From assembly GCA_030549335.1 (NCBI GenBank), contig CM060191.1, positions 56,245,947 through 56,309,946 of the forward strand: 64,000 bases of DNA. The letters run 5' to 3'. Both the position numbers and the translations under genes were made by a program. How positions within the stretch are numbered: the first letter of the stretch is position 1; each line of letters starts with the position of its first letter. This document shows, piece by piece, positions 12,641-23,889 of the stretch. Under the pieces are notes generated by a model. It had not been told where the DNA came from, did not search any database, and was given only the letters and a program-made list of their open reading frames with translations. The DNA comes from Pontederia crassipes (Eukaryota > Streptophyta > Magnoliopsida > Commelinales > Pontederiaceae).

Positions 12641-13479
12641 ATACATTTTCTAAGGATCCTTGGGACTCATGCAAGTCTGGTAAAGCTCCCAATTATGAAC
12701 TCATGTACCACTCTTGCATCTTTTGCCTATTTACTTTGGTCCCTAGTTTTAGTTTAAAATTTCATAGAATGCTAATAAAAAGGTTGAAATTGATTATATT
12801 ACCCCAAAATGCATTAGCACATAACACTATAGCAGCTCTATATTGTCACAATTCATCAGTTAATGTGTTAGCTCTGAATTTTTTGAAGGTATCAGCTGAT
12901 GTGCCACAATTCAACTACTTTCATGCTCTACTTATTTTGTGTGTGAACTATGAACATTATCATATTTATTTTTCATTCTTTTGACAGGTTGAAGAAATTC
13001 TTCATCCACAAAAAAAAAACATAGATGGTCTTCTCATTTGAAATTCCTAAAACAACTTGGACAACAAATCACATTCCAAATTAGCTAGCTGTGAAAGTTT
13101 TTACCAACATTTGTAGTATGAAAGAATGCAGATTCCCAAGCTCACTAGTTGATGCTATGTACAAAGCATTGGGGACGTTGAAAGTTCTATTAGAGACTCA
13201 AATGTGACATTTCATCTTCTTGAAATGACAAATGTATTTACTTTTTTATCTAGAATGTATACCATGATATTAAAGCAAGGAAATTGTATCTTATCAAATT
13301 TAGATGATATGAGAACTTTTTGTACTATGCTTAACAAGTGATATGTAATATGTGAATGTTCTTATACTTTTATATATGTGTTATGTGTTATATGGTACAA
13401 TAGAAATGTATTGTTAATAATTACTCATTAAAATTTAAAACAAACTATTATGAAATTTTAATAAATTATTTGTACTATT
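12641..13479. other. Unassigned repeat-like DNA
   Basis: An open frame of 124 codons (12610-12984, plus) has no family match that I know and a non-genic composition. A short readable stretch near 13020-13200 looks once-coding but is broken. It may be the interior of the CACTA element that ends at 13870. Confidence 0.3.
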
Positions 13480-13870
13480 GATTGGAATATTGGTCATTGT
13501 TGGTCACTTTTTATTAGTTGTTAATATCTTTAATGGCGCCTTTTATAGTTTAATGACTTTTAACAACGAGATCCTAATTGGTCATTATTATAATTTATGG
13601 CAAGTTTAATTGTCATTAAAGATCAATAGCGACAATAAGCTTGCTCGTCATTGATAATGTGTGACGACGAGATCTTTTGCCATTATACATTTTCAATGAC
13701 CAATGTTTTGCCCATCGTTACTAAGTTTTAATGTCCAGCTAGTTTGCACCGTCAGAGCTTATAAGGACGGGTGACGACCAGAAAATTTCGTCGATAAAAA
13801 TTTTTAAGGACCAGAATATCATTTTTCCTGACCACTTTTCCCTTCATTATTAGACACTTTTCTTGTAGTG
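13480..13870. mobile_element. CACTA element 3' end (truncated)
   Basis: The sequence ends TTTTCTTGTAGTG at 13870, the inverse of a CACTACAAGAAAA terminus. The preceding 350 bp carry repeated GACGAG, GACCA and TCGTC motifs in both orientations, as in CACTA subterminal regions. No matching left terminus was found upstream, so the element is truncated or its left end is mutated. Confidence 0.6.
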
Positions 13871-13964
13871 GAGTAAATAGTTTCTGCTCTATCTTCCCGA
13901 TTTCATATTAGTCGATTGTTAATAGTCCTGGACACTCAACTTGGGATGCACCAAAAAACAATTT

Positions 13965-14117
13965 ATATCCAAACAATTAATGGACTAAATTAACCATTCA
14001 ATTCTATTAACTCATATTCAAACATGGTTTCTATAAATCCTCATCACACTCAACTTCACCAACCATCACTTCACCACCCTAACTCATCCCTCTTAACATA
14101 AATTACCAAACAAAACC
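13965..14117 (-). mobile_element. MITE copy, inverted, partial
   Basis: Read on the minus strand from 14117, this starts GGTTTTGTTTGG and continues through TTGGTGAAGTTGAGTGTGATGAGG. It is closely related to the start of the neighbouring element at 14121. The two are head to head across a shared TAA, forming a palindrome over 100 bp per arm. Confidence 0.6.
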
Positions 14118-14120
14118 TAA

Positions 14121-14518
14121 GGGTATGTTTGGTTTTTTAATGATGAAGGGGTGGGTTAGGATGGTGGAGTATAGGTTGGTGAAGTTGAGTGTGATGAGGG
14201 TTTATAAAAATCATGTTTCAAATCAATCGGATGGGCTTTGTTTGAATAAAAATATAGTATATGGGTTATATAAAGCTAAGTTTGATAAATGTTCATTGAG
14301 AAGAAATAAAGGGTAGAGTGAGAATAATCATTTCTAATCCCTCCAAAACCACCAATTGTGGGTTTAATTTAAGTCAAATGATGGGCTTATGAAGCCCAAC
14401 CTATTCTTAGTTAAATTAATAAAAATTATATCCAAACATGGTGTAAACATTTTAAACCCATGACATCCCCTAATTAAATCTAGTCCATCGATTCTAAACT
14501 CTTCATCCAAACATACCC
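14121..14518. mobile_element. Tourist-like MITE, perfect 12-bp TIR, TSD TAA
   Basis: The 398-bp element has perfect ends GGGTATGTTTGG and CCAAACATACCC and a TAA target duplication at 14118-14120 and 14519-14521. Both match PIF/Harbinger-derived MITEs. It has no coding capacity. Confidence 0.82.
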
Positions 14519-14521
14519 TAA

Positions 14522-14913
14522 GAGGGGTGGATTAGGATGGTAAAGTGATAACTATGATTGGATATGAGTTAATAGAATGGTGTGGGTTAATTTACTCCAT
14601 TAGTTGTTTGAATACAAATTTTAATGCATGGGTTAAGGAAGGCTAAAATAAGTAAATGTCTTTATTATCCTTAACAAGGTTTTTTAAAATTTAAATAAGA
14701 AAAAAAGGCTAGAATGAGAATAATAGTTTTTAAACCTTCAAAAGCCACCAATTTGGTGGGTTTAGTTTTAAGTCATGAGATGGGCTAACAAACATCAACT
14801 CGATCTTAGTTAAAACTTGAAATTACTATCCAAATAAGGTTAAAGAATTTTAAACTTACCCCACTCGAATTAAACCTAACCTATCCCTCCTTAACTCTCC
14901 ATCCAAACACACC
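14522..14913. mobile_element. Related MITE copy in direct orientation
   Basis: This unit lacks a left TIR but repeats the interior of the previous element (GGGTGGATTAGGATGG, GAGTTAATAGAATGGTGTG) and ends CCAAACACACC. It begins directly after the TAA of the preceding copy, as if inserted into or recombined with it. Confidence 0.6.
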
Positions 14914-15055
14914 TTTAGATTGGTGAAGGTTTATATAAACCATGTTCATATATGAGTTAATAGAATGGTGTGAGTAATTTAATTCATTATTTGTTTAGAT
15001 ACAAATTTTAACACATGGATTATGAAAGGTTAAAATAGGTAAATATTTTTATGAG
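14914..15055. mobile_element. Third partial MITE copy
   Basis: The stretch repeats GGTTTATATAAACCATG, GAGTTAATAGAATGGTGTGAG and the following 80 bp of the two upstream copies, then breaks off at the next element. It is a truncated tandem relative. Confidence 0.55.
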
Positions 15056-15074
15056 AAATTTTGATTTTATTTTA

Positions 15075-15480
15075 AGGTTATTTCCATTAATCATCCCTAA
15101 ACTATCACAATTTTTTACATCTAATTTCAAACTACGAACTTATTTTTTCAAATCCCTAAAGTATCATGATTTTTCCAATTTGATCCTTCCATCGACTTTT
15201 CTCAACTTTTTTATTATTTTCAATTTTATCCATTTATGAGTAGGCAAAAATACCCCTCCCTTCGACTTTATGTTTTTATTTCAATCTCTACAACTTTGAG
15301 GGGTGTTTTTGACTTTTCATAAATGAAAAATTTGAAGATAATAGAAAAGTTGACAGAAGTCGATGGAATAATCAAATTTAAAAAATCGTGATAATTTAGA
15401 TATCCATAAAAATAAATTTGTAATTTGAGGTTAGATGTGAAAATTCATAGTAGTTGAGGGATGATTTATGGAAATAATTC
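15075..15480. mobile_element. Foldback Mutator-like MITE, TSD TTTATTTTA
   Basis: A perfect 9-bp duplication, TTTATTTTA, lies at 15066-15074 and 15481-15489. The whole 406-bp element is two arms of roughly 200 bp in inverted orientation; for example AATCATCCCT near the left end pairs with AGGGATGATT near the right, and ATACCCCTC in the left arm lies opposite GAGGGGTGT. Nine-bp duplications and long arms are typical of Mutator-like elements. Confidence 0.8.
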
Positions 15481-15791
15481 TTTATTTTAAAATTATTTTT
15501 AATAATAATAATATAATTATATGTATTCATGAGAAACTTATTAATAGTGTATGAAATTATATATAATATAATATTAATTAATAAAAGATAATCAATGTTG
15601 AAAAAAATACATGGTTTAAGTTAATTTAACAAATGATATAAAAAAATTATACATATACACAATATTAAAAATCAAATCGGGAACAACATTTGGATGTTTG
15701 AGAATTTGTTCTCATCCGGATGGGGTTTAATTGAGGATCTAAAAGCTTGCCTCCACATCAGCAATACTAATGATGCTTTATATTTAATATT

Positions 15792-16245
15792 GAGGTTATT
15801 TCCATTAACACTCCTTCCATTATAATTTTTCTGCACATATTAACCTAAACTATAAATTTATACATTTTTGTCCTTTAATTATTATTATCTGACACTTAGA
15901 TTTTCCATAAAAAAAGATTTTTTATTGCTTATGGAATATCAACTTGACCCTTACCTTTTTAATATAAGAAAAATATAAAAGATTTGCCACGAGCATAATC
16001 TTGCATAAACATTATTATATTAAATAATACTTTAACTTATATTTAATATTATTTTTTATTTTAATAAGCAAGTAAGGGAAAATGGAATTTTATAATTCTT
16101 ACAAGAACCTTGGATGCAACATAAATTACACAACAGAAGAACATACCTGTAAATTTGGACAACTTCAGAGAAGAAAAAATACAAATTTATAATTTAGGAT
16201 TAGTCTATTAGATGTGGGAAAAATTAGTTAAAGGAAATAATAACC
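15792..16245. mobile_element. Second foldback MITE of the same family
   Basis: The left end GAGGTTATTTCCATTAAC and the right end GGAAATAATAACC are inverted. Internal TAACCTAAACTATAAATTT pairs with AATTTATAATTTAGG. The ends match those of the element at 15075. The target duplication is unclear. It lies about 300 bp from its relative; the intervening 15490-15791 shows nothing else. Confidence 0.6.
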
Positions 16246-17746
16246 AATATATTACTTCAATGAAATCGGATGCAACAATCCAGTCCAACTGTTGCGACAG
16301 TCTCGTTATGGAAATCTTGCTTTTAACCTGAAGACAAAAGAAACTGTAGAGGATTAATTAAGTTAAATTGCAATCAGAGTTCACTTCGGATACAATATGA
16401 TAATGATGCGGTCAGCAAGTACTGTCCAGTCGTGGTACGAAACCTTGGAAATCCATCGACGTCCTGCATTATTTGATTCATGTAAAGGCACGTCTGATCT
16501 CAAAACAACAAGGCAAATCACGACCTTACTTGAACAGACAACTGTGTCCTTGAACACTAAGGTGTTGTTTGGATGAAGATTAAAAAGTCATGGGATTAAG
16601 TTACATTATTCATCGGATTATCTATTTTTTGAAGTTTGTGACAGATTATGTCTATTCTTCCTTTCGAAAAGAATACGTTAACTCACAACTTTTCACCATT
16701 TATAAGGTTAAATTTTTTAAAAATGCCAACTCTATACTTTGTACTTTTTAACAAATAAAACGTGTGTTTGACTCTAACTCAGAGAATATTCTCATATTCT
16801 CTTCGTTAACCCCCAATCGTGACGTTTGGTTGCGGATTAATTGATGAATTACGTAGATATTCCGCGGGTTATAATCAAACGTATCGTTTAATCCACAAAA
16901 AGTACAATGGACAAAATTATCATTTTCAAAAAAGTTGATCTCGTGAATAATGAAAAAATAAGAGTTAATGTATTCCTTATATGAATAAAAATAATCTAGA
17001 GCAAACTTCAAAAATTGATTAATCTATTGGATCATATGTCTTAACTCCACGCAAATATAACCTCTAACCAAAGGAGACATAAGGAGATTGGCAACTCAAT
17101 CTGGTTTATGAACCTAATAACCTCTCAGGGCCAGAGCGTGATTAGTTTCCTTGGATGATCGTTTCCTTTCAAGTGGTTTCAACCCTATTGGATGATCGTT
17201 TCCTTTCAAGTGGTTTCAACCCTTGTAGGGTTTGGCCTTGAGGTTGTCTGACAGATCACCTTTTTTTCTCTGTTTTCTTCTTTTATTATTTTTTTCATAA
17301 AAAAGAGTCGCGTGCCTGCTGGCATCATGGTTCAGATATCCACAGTTTCCTACTACTCCGTCATGGATCAACGTTCTTGCTTCCCTATATTTGGATTAGT
17401 ATGCGCAGTTGGCCAAGGGCAGGCCTCACCAGAAATGATCCCATTAAAATGAAAAGGATTGGCCCATTTTTAATATTTTATCATTGCATGCTGCATGCAA
17501 TATAAGAGAACAGACTATCGGTTATGAACATGGCCTTTGAGTATGGCGGGCCCAGTTTATGAGTCTTGGGTTTACTATGACATCCTGCATGTGGTGTCAC
17601 AACTACTGCTTACCAGGTTTGATAATTGATGTAGTAATACGAAATGCTGCAAAGACAGGGAGATTTACACACTCGTCTTCTCAGGCAACAATACGACTTT
17701 CATGGAAGACGGCAACAGATGATAGCCCTGTAACATTTGAGTTGTG
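16246..17746. other. Intergenic host-like DNA, no gene assigned
   Basis: Short open frames (16748-17011 minus, 17559-17786 plus) have no recognisable family. The block at 16570-17030 begins GGTGTTGTTTGGATG and may be a MITE without resolved ends. A 37-bp tandem duplication lies at 17151-17224. Confidence 0.35.
17151..17224. repeat. 37-bp tandem duplication
   Basis: The unit starting TTGGATGATCGTTTCC at 17151 is repeated exactly from 17188. The identity of the two copies suggests a recent slippage event. Confidence 0.9.
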
Positions 17747-18805
17747 TATTACTACAAGAATCCTGCTACTTAGCCATGCCAATTAGCATCTGAAAAAAGC
17801 TGATGCTGTACCGGCACTATTAGCGACAGAATAGCGACATCGTCGAGTCGGAAAATGGATATGCTAGTTGGCTCAGATTTGCCACGCATTAGCGTCGCTC
17901 CGGTGTTACAAGCTCGTGGCGTCAATTTCAGCGCCGGATCGTTGCTACAGGAACACTAAATATGCACGCACAAACGGAATAATGCATGCTAACGAATAGC
18001 GCAATCTTAGCATCAACAATGGATGGCGCTAAATAGAGAGTCGGCAAAATTGAAGGCGTTGTAGGGGCCTTGAAGCTTTGTGCCGCATACTTGTGACGCT
18101 AAGTTGACGTCAAGAAAATAATAAATTTTGGCGGCACTAATGTGACCCTACAAAGACATATATATGTATATAAATACAAATACAAATACATATATATATA
18201 TTGATTTGAGTAGATAATAATAATTTGGTATATATATATATATATATGCATATTACATACTTGAATTTGAAATAACATAGTTCATCTAATTAATTAACAT
18301 ACCTACATATACATATTATATATTATATACACATGTATAAACTTGTATCACATATCTATGAAGCCTTTTGTTACATCTTCCCATTATCAACATGGAATTA
18401 AGTAATATTTTTTATTAGTTAAATTAGAAGAAATTTATACATATGTAGGATTAAGAAAAGAATGTTAGTTTGACGAATAGCGATGCCATTTAGTGACACA
18501 ATGCGATGCTAATTAGACGCTCCTAGAGTCGAAACAGCGACGATTGTTGTCGTCACTACTACGACGCTAGTTATCTCCTAGTAGCCTCGTATTAGCATCG
18601 ACTTCGACCGCTTGCAATGCTAAATGCTTTGGCGACGCAAAGGCTACGACACTATCATGCGTCTAAAGTGTCGCTAACTTGTGCGCATCACTATTCAGAC
18701 CTTGATGTGGTGCAATTGTTTTGATTGAATATTAATTATTATCTTTTGAAGCACTACATTAGCGTCGACTTTAATTAATAGATTGATTGAATGTTAATTA
18801 TAATT

Positions 18806-18839
18806 GTATTCATATATATATATATATATATATGAATAC
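18806..18839. repeat. 34-bp perfect AT palindrome
   Basis: Arms GTATTCATA...TATGAATAC surround an alternating AT core and give a perfect 17+17 bp palindrome. It lies just left of the gypsy fragment inside the CACTA element and can form a cruciform. Confidence 0.85.
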
Positions 18840-18864
18840 GAAAACATATATGCATTCATGGTAG

Positions 18865-19758
18865 ATGGTGACCATGGATTTCATCTTAGCGTTGCCAAGA
18901 TTTGGAGGAGCTAGGTCTATCATGATGGTGATAGACAAGTTCTCGAAGTATCTGACCTTTATCCCCAACTCTCAAGCATTGTTCGGCGAAAGATGTCGCC
19001 CGCTTGTTTGTCAAGCATATAGTAAAGTATTGGGGCGTACCCAAAATCATTATCAACGATCGTGATATGAGGTTCACAAGTCACTTTTGGAGAGATCTCT
19101 TTAAGCTCTTGGGGATGGAGAGGGCCAACCATATGTTGGAGATTTACTTGAGGCACTTCGTGGCAGTCAATCGGGATGATTGGGCCAAGCTCCTAGATGT
19201 TGCACAACTTTCGTACAATATGCATCGGAGCAAGGAAAACAACAAAATGTGTTCGAGATCATCATAGGGCGACAGCCTGTCACTCCGATCACTCTCATGG
19301 CCAAGTATGTAGGGAGGTGCCCTGCCGCCTTTCATGTGGCTCGATGATGGCAAGACAACCTCGAGGCACCGAAGTCCATTCTAGACAAGTCGGTATGCAA
19401 GATGAAGAAGTTCGCTAATAAAAAATGAAAACATGTCGAGTTCCAAGTAGGATGAAGCTGCGGGCATGACAGTTCAAAGCACTCAGGAACTTACACGGTT
19501 AAGGACTATTGAGGAGGTACAAAGGCCCTTCATCATCACCAAGCACATAGGAAAGGTGGTATATAGGTGGATCTCGGAGTCTACGACAAATCCATCTAGT
19601 ATTTCATGTAAGCATGTTGAAAAAGTTCTATGAAGATACGAAAGATTCTTCAAGGGCAGTTGTGAACATGCAGGATGGTGAATGACATGAACACGCCGAT
19701 GATACATGAAGACATACAAGAGTTACCTAAGATGACAGTGCCTTTGGTGGGGGAGGAT
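18865..19758 (+). pseudogene. Ty3/gypsy integrase and C-terminal pol remnant
   Basis: The reading begins MVTMDFILALPRFGG...MMVIDKFSKY, the start of a retroviral-type integrase core. After a frameshift near 18995 it continues in 19004-19267 with KHIVKYWGVPKIIINDRD. Two catalytic aspartates can be placed. The segment normally carrying the third acidic residue is missing: the text goes from FKLLG straight to a YLRHF block. Further on come AKLLDVAQLSYN, GRQPVTP, a KRMKKWA-like region and an FHVSMLK-like block with frame changes. It ends at a polypurine tract GGTGGGGGAGGA before the LTR. The order fits a chromovirus-type gypsy element; the copy is inactive. Confidence 0.85.
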
Positions 19759-20574
19759 TGTCACCTGCCACCATAGACGGGCGTCCTGGGATGCACTGGG
19801 ACGGCTCATGGGATGAAGTGCGCGTGTAGGCGGACATTTGTCCCAAGGCGAAGGCTACAGTCCCAAGCAGCGTCCTAGGATGTTGGAGCGCGAGCAAGCG
19901 AGTTGTCTTCCGGGTACGAGCAGGAGAGAAGCCCGACGGGGAGTAGGAAACTAGGGGACATGGCGTGAGCGTGCAACATGGGTGTCCAGGCGACAAACTC
20001 CTACTACGAGTAGGAGTGGGCGCACTACGGATCTTCCAAGATTCTTGAGGGCCGGAGTCATCCTCGTAGTAGAAGGGTATCAACAACCTCAAACTTCTAA
20101 TATGAGTGCAGCATATGGGACGTGCAGTTGTTGTCCGAGTTTGAGTAGGAGCCCGAGCATGTGTGTAGTGGCCAAGTCCTATTACGACTAGGACTTGGGA
20201 CAGAGGTGCAGGGTCCGGACATAATTCCTGACCGAGTAGCATTAGGAGGGTTTTTTACTTAAGAGAAGATCATGCATGATCTTTAGGGTTGACTGAGATT
20301 ATGAGTATACTTAGAAGAAGAGTAGAATGACTCTTGCACTATAAATACTCATGTAAATCAAACCATGTACCCATCCGAGTTTTGTAATAATATCTTAGGT
20401 TTTCCCCTTAATTTCGAGAGCCTCTCCAACCTATCCTTGTGTGTGTTTCGTTGTGTACTGCAGGGTCATCCGACGAGGTTCGCAGGACATCCGAGAAGAA
20501 GGCCTGCACGTCAGAGCAGGGAGGGTGCAGACCGCACATCTTGAAGTTGAAGATCAAAGATTTAGGGCGTGACA
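19759..20574 (+). mobile_element. 3' LTR of the truncated gypsy element
   Basis: The 816-bp LTR starts TGTCAC after a purine tract and ends GTGACA. A TATA box (CTATAAATACTC) lies near 20339. It contains two strong hairpins near 19998 (ACTCCTACT/AGTAGGAGT) and 20186 (AAGTCCTA/TAGGACTT). The 5' LTR is absent, so the element is cut off upstream of integrase. Confidence 0.75.
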
Positions 20575-21236
20575 ACAATGTCATCTTGCATCATTCTGCA
20601 GCCGTTGGCACCAAGGTGTTGCAGTAGTCGGCGACGGGTTCTAGCATCACTTCTTTTAGGGTTTAAATTTGAATAGTTAAATGTAACTTTTGGGAAATGT
20701 AACCTTTGCATCACTTCTTTTATTAGTTTTATTTCCTGATATGCATCACTTGTGAATGTAACTTTTGTGAAATGTAACCCTGCTCATCACTTGTGAATGG
20801 TTTCCTTTTAGGGGTCAAGGGTACTTTGTTTTCATTCTTCATTTGCATCACTTGTTTTATTAGTTTTATTTCCTTATGTACATCACTTGTTTCTTCACAA
20901 CACGGTGCTACTTGTTTTCTTTCATTATATACATATCGGCGCTACAACAGTGTCATGTCAACATCGAAATCTAAATAGTGACACATTTAATGACGCATTG
21001 GCGTCATTGTAGCGCAACGCGATACATAGCATCATGATAGCGTCTCACTAGTGTCAATAGTAGCTGACTCGTTTTATCTGTTGGCGCCATGACAGCGCTA
21101 TTGGTTATCGAACTTTTGCATCTCATTAGTGTCACGCGACTGCGACGATAAAGTGTGGCTATTATTTTTAGCCACTATAGCATCTCATTATGGAGTCATT
21201 ATTTGACGAATTTCTTGTAGTGTATGCAGCCTTAGT

Positions 21237-23265
21237 TGTAATATCCCTGACCTCTCCCCTATTTAAAGATCTCAAATCCCCTTGTTAATTTCCTAGCGCT
21301 CGAGGAAGGAGAAAAAGGGAAATGAGGAGGAAGAAGAGGAAGAAAGAGGATAAGGATTCAAGATCTAAAGGGGATACAAACTCCTCTCTCCTCTCTCAAT
21401 GTTTTCCTATAATGGATTGAGAGAAAGAGGACATTCCGTTCTCTTATTGAATTGTGATGAGAGTTTTTCATGTTGTAAATTCTAGACCTATGCCAAGTTT
21501 CATTCAATCATGCTCAGATCTATTGTTAGGGTTCATATGTTCTTAGTTTTGTTCATAATTTGAGGATGAATCCTAAATTGTACAAATTGAATGTTTTGCC
21601 ATGATTTTTGAAGTTCTTATAATCATATATTGCTTAGAAAACATGCATGTATCATTCTTTATATCTATGTTCATTTCTCCAAATTTTTGGATAAAAAAAC
21701 ATGTAAAATCGGGTTAGGCGTCGATTTCCAGTACACTTCACGACAGGGACGACCCTCATCATGCCCGCGAGCAAGTGGTGGAAGCCGCCAAAGGAAAATT
21801 GTCTTGCTCACGCCCGTGACAGTTTTTGTCACAACTGCTACGAGACAAACATGTCCCTGACGACTCTCGTCATGCTCGTGAGCACGAGGCTAGAAGTTCG
21901 TAGAGAGTCTCGCACAAGACAATGTTAGACATTGTCACAGCCGTGACGTTTGCCGTCATGACCGTGAGCACGTGGATGAAATGGGCAGGCCCGACATCGG
22001 TCTCGCACACGACCGTGACATCCCAAGCACGACCGTGGCTGAGTGGGAAGGTGTTTCAAGTCACGGTCATGAGTGTGACACCTCTGTCATGAGCGTGACA
22101 AGCTTCAATGCCGACTATGATATTTAAAGGTTATTTTTAAAATATTCATAGTATGTATTGATGTTTGTTGATTGGATAAGAATCTAGATACACCTATATA
22201 CATGTTTTTCATGTAACTAGGTTAAAATCTGAAGATTGAACGACGTAATTGATTGTTGATTGAAAAGCATAATGAACTCAATTGTGGATGATGTTACATA
22301 TCGATCATCAATGACCCCTCATCGAATTTTTCCGGAATGATCGTTACACACATCGGCAACGGCATGTCATTCCAATGTCGCCCTCGGACAAGAGTCTCTG
22401 GAATGATTGTTACATACATTGGCAATAGTGTGTGCATTTCGATGTCGCCTTTAGGCGAGATGGGAGCATTGTCTTCGAGACTTAGCTAGCCTATTGTGAG
22501 GGTAACGACATAAATCTCAACTATCGGAAGATATAACCTTAAGAAGGACTAATAATCGATTGAATAGAATGATGTCCTACGAAAATGGAAGTCCAAAAAA
22601 ATTATAAAACAACCCCAAGGAAAATTATTGAGGCAATAATTATGATGAGTGTGCATCACTTATATATGCCTATGAAAATAAATGGATGATGGTTATGAAT
22701 GTTCCATACTTTTTTGTATGATGATATGATTACATGTCTCCAATGCTATTATATTATTTATGCATGATGATAGAATGACATTGTTGAATGAACGTGTTAA
22801 GTACATGGCATGCATATTGTTTCCTTCTTATATATGGAGATGACATGTAGTATCATGTATAGGATCATGGCATCGTAAATGCAATACTCTAACTTGAGAA
22901 ATCCCTGCAGCCTAGATCCGTGTAGGTACCTAATGAATGAATGAATGGCAACTTAACTCGTGATAAGAAAAATTACACGAGTCTTAGAGTCGTGTCATTT
23001 AATTCGTTAGACTATAAGTTTTAAAAATGTTTTCTATAATGACATTTGATTATGATTTTAAGATGTTTTAATTGCTATTGATGATGTTTTAAATTCTATA
23101 TTCCATTTTTAATTGAAGGTTTTATTCTATTTTAAATTATTGTTTTATGTTTTCGCTGTAATAGATGAAAGTCATATTTTATTATGATTATGTGATGGTG
23201 AACGATTTAACACAGTCTGACTTAATTGTCCTTAACATTTGGGGATAAAATTTAGGGGTGTTACA
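21237..23265. mobile_element. Solo LTR, 2029 bp, TSD TTAGT
   Basis: The ends are TGTAATATCCC and GGGGTGTTACA, inverted with two mismatches. A perfect 5-bp duplication TTAGT lies at 21232-21236 and 23266-23270. No retroelement interior or second LTR is present, so it is the product of LTR-LTR recombination. It contains a motif array at 21800-22101 and a purine-rich block (21300-21360) after a TATTTAAAG box at 21262. Confidence 0.85.
21800..22101. repeat. GTCATGACCGTGA-type motif array in solo LTR
   Basis: Variants of CACG(A/C)CCGTGAC and GTCATGAGCGTGACA recur, often as pairs at 20-21 bp: the 22008/22028 pair (CACGACCGTG twice, exactly 20 bp apart), 22067/22087 (TCATGAGTGTGACA and TCATGAGCGTGACA, 20 bp) and 21934/21955 (21 bp). 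The sequence between motifs is not conserved. Confidence 0.6.
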
Positions 23266-23889
23266 TTAGTCATGTGCTTTGTTTTTATGATCATGCTTAG
23301 CGCTTATCGCGGGAGAGAAACTTGTACGAAGGAACGGTACTGTTTCCGGATTTCATTAAATATCACTTTCTTCGTCTATTCAGCAAAAACGGAGATATCT
23401 TATTGGCCATCCGCATCCTTTAATGATCGATCACAAAGTTGAGTTCAAAATATCCCGGATAACATCATATTATGTATATAGTTTGATTAATCATGTGCAT
23501 GTTTCGAAAGTTCAACTTGATAAATTCAGAAATATTCAACAAATTAATGCTCTCTTCATTAAATCTGCTGCTTCGTTTCTGATCTGTAGCTTAGTTGTCC
23601 AACCTCTTGGCATCAGCTGCATGCCCTCGGCATGTGCCACTTTGACTTTAATCTGCATATCGAACTCTTTTCAGCAAGATTCATTGATGGCCATTGAGCC
23701 CCATCAACGGGCATGCCGACGTCGCCATGCACCCACCCCCCAATCCCCATTGAAGAGAGCTACGGAGCGAAAAACCAGAAGGCATAAATGACGCAGGTTT
23801 TGGCTATCGGGCTCACATGTCCCCACTTCTCCTACACAGAGTATCACAGTTATGGAATTCCGTATGAGATGAGACCCAAATTACAAAGT
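23266..23889. other. Intergenic, no gene recognised
   Basis: Open frames of 67 and 122 codons (23239-23442, 23423-23791, plus) overlap the solo LTR edge or have no family features. This DNA was once continuous with 17746 and earlier, before the CACTA and LTR insertions. Confidence 0.35.

Larger units (their letters stand above)
17750..21222. mobile_element. Nonautonomous CACTA element, TSD TAT, with gypsy cargo
   Basis: The left end reads TACTACAAGAAT (first base mutated) and the right end TTTCTTGTAGTG. TAT flanks both sides (17747-17749, 21223-21225). Subterminal regions at 17810-18130 and 20930-21220 carry many short GCGCTA, TAGCGTC and GCGACA motifs in both orientations. No CACTA transposase is present. 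The interior instead holds the 3' part of a Ty3/gypsy element (18865-20574), a 34-bp perfect AT palindrome and short repeats of GCATCACTTGT type at 20640-20900. It would need transposase in trans. Confidence 0.85.

Noticed and set aside
12610-12984. 124-codon frame
   Set aside because: No family, AT-driven composition, lies between repeat elements.
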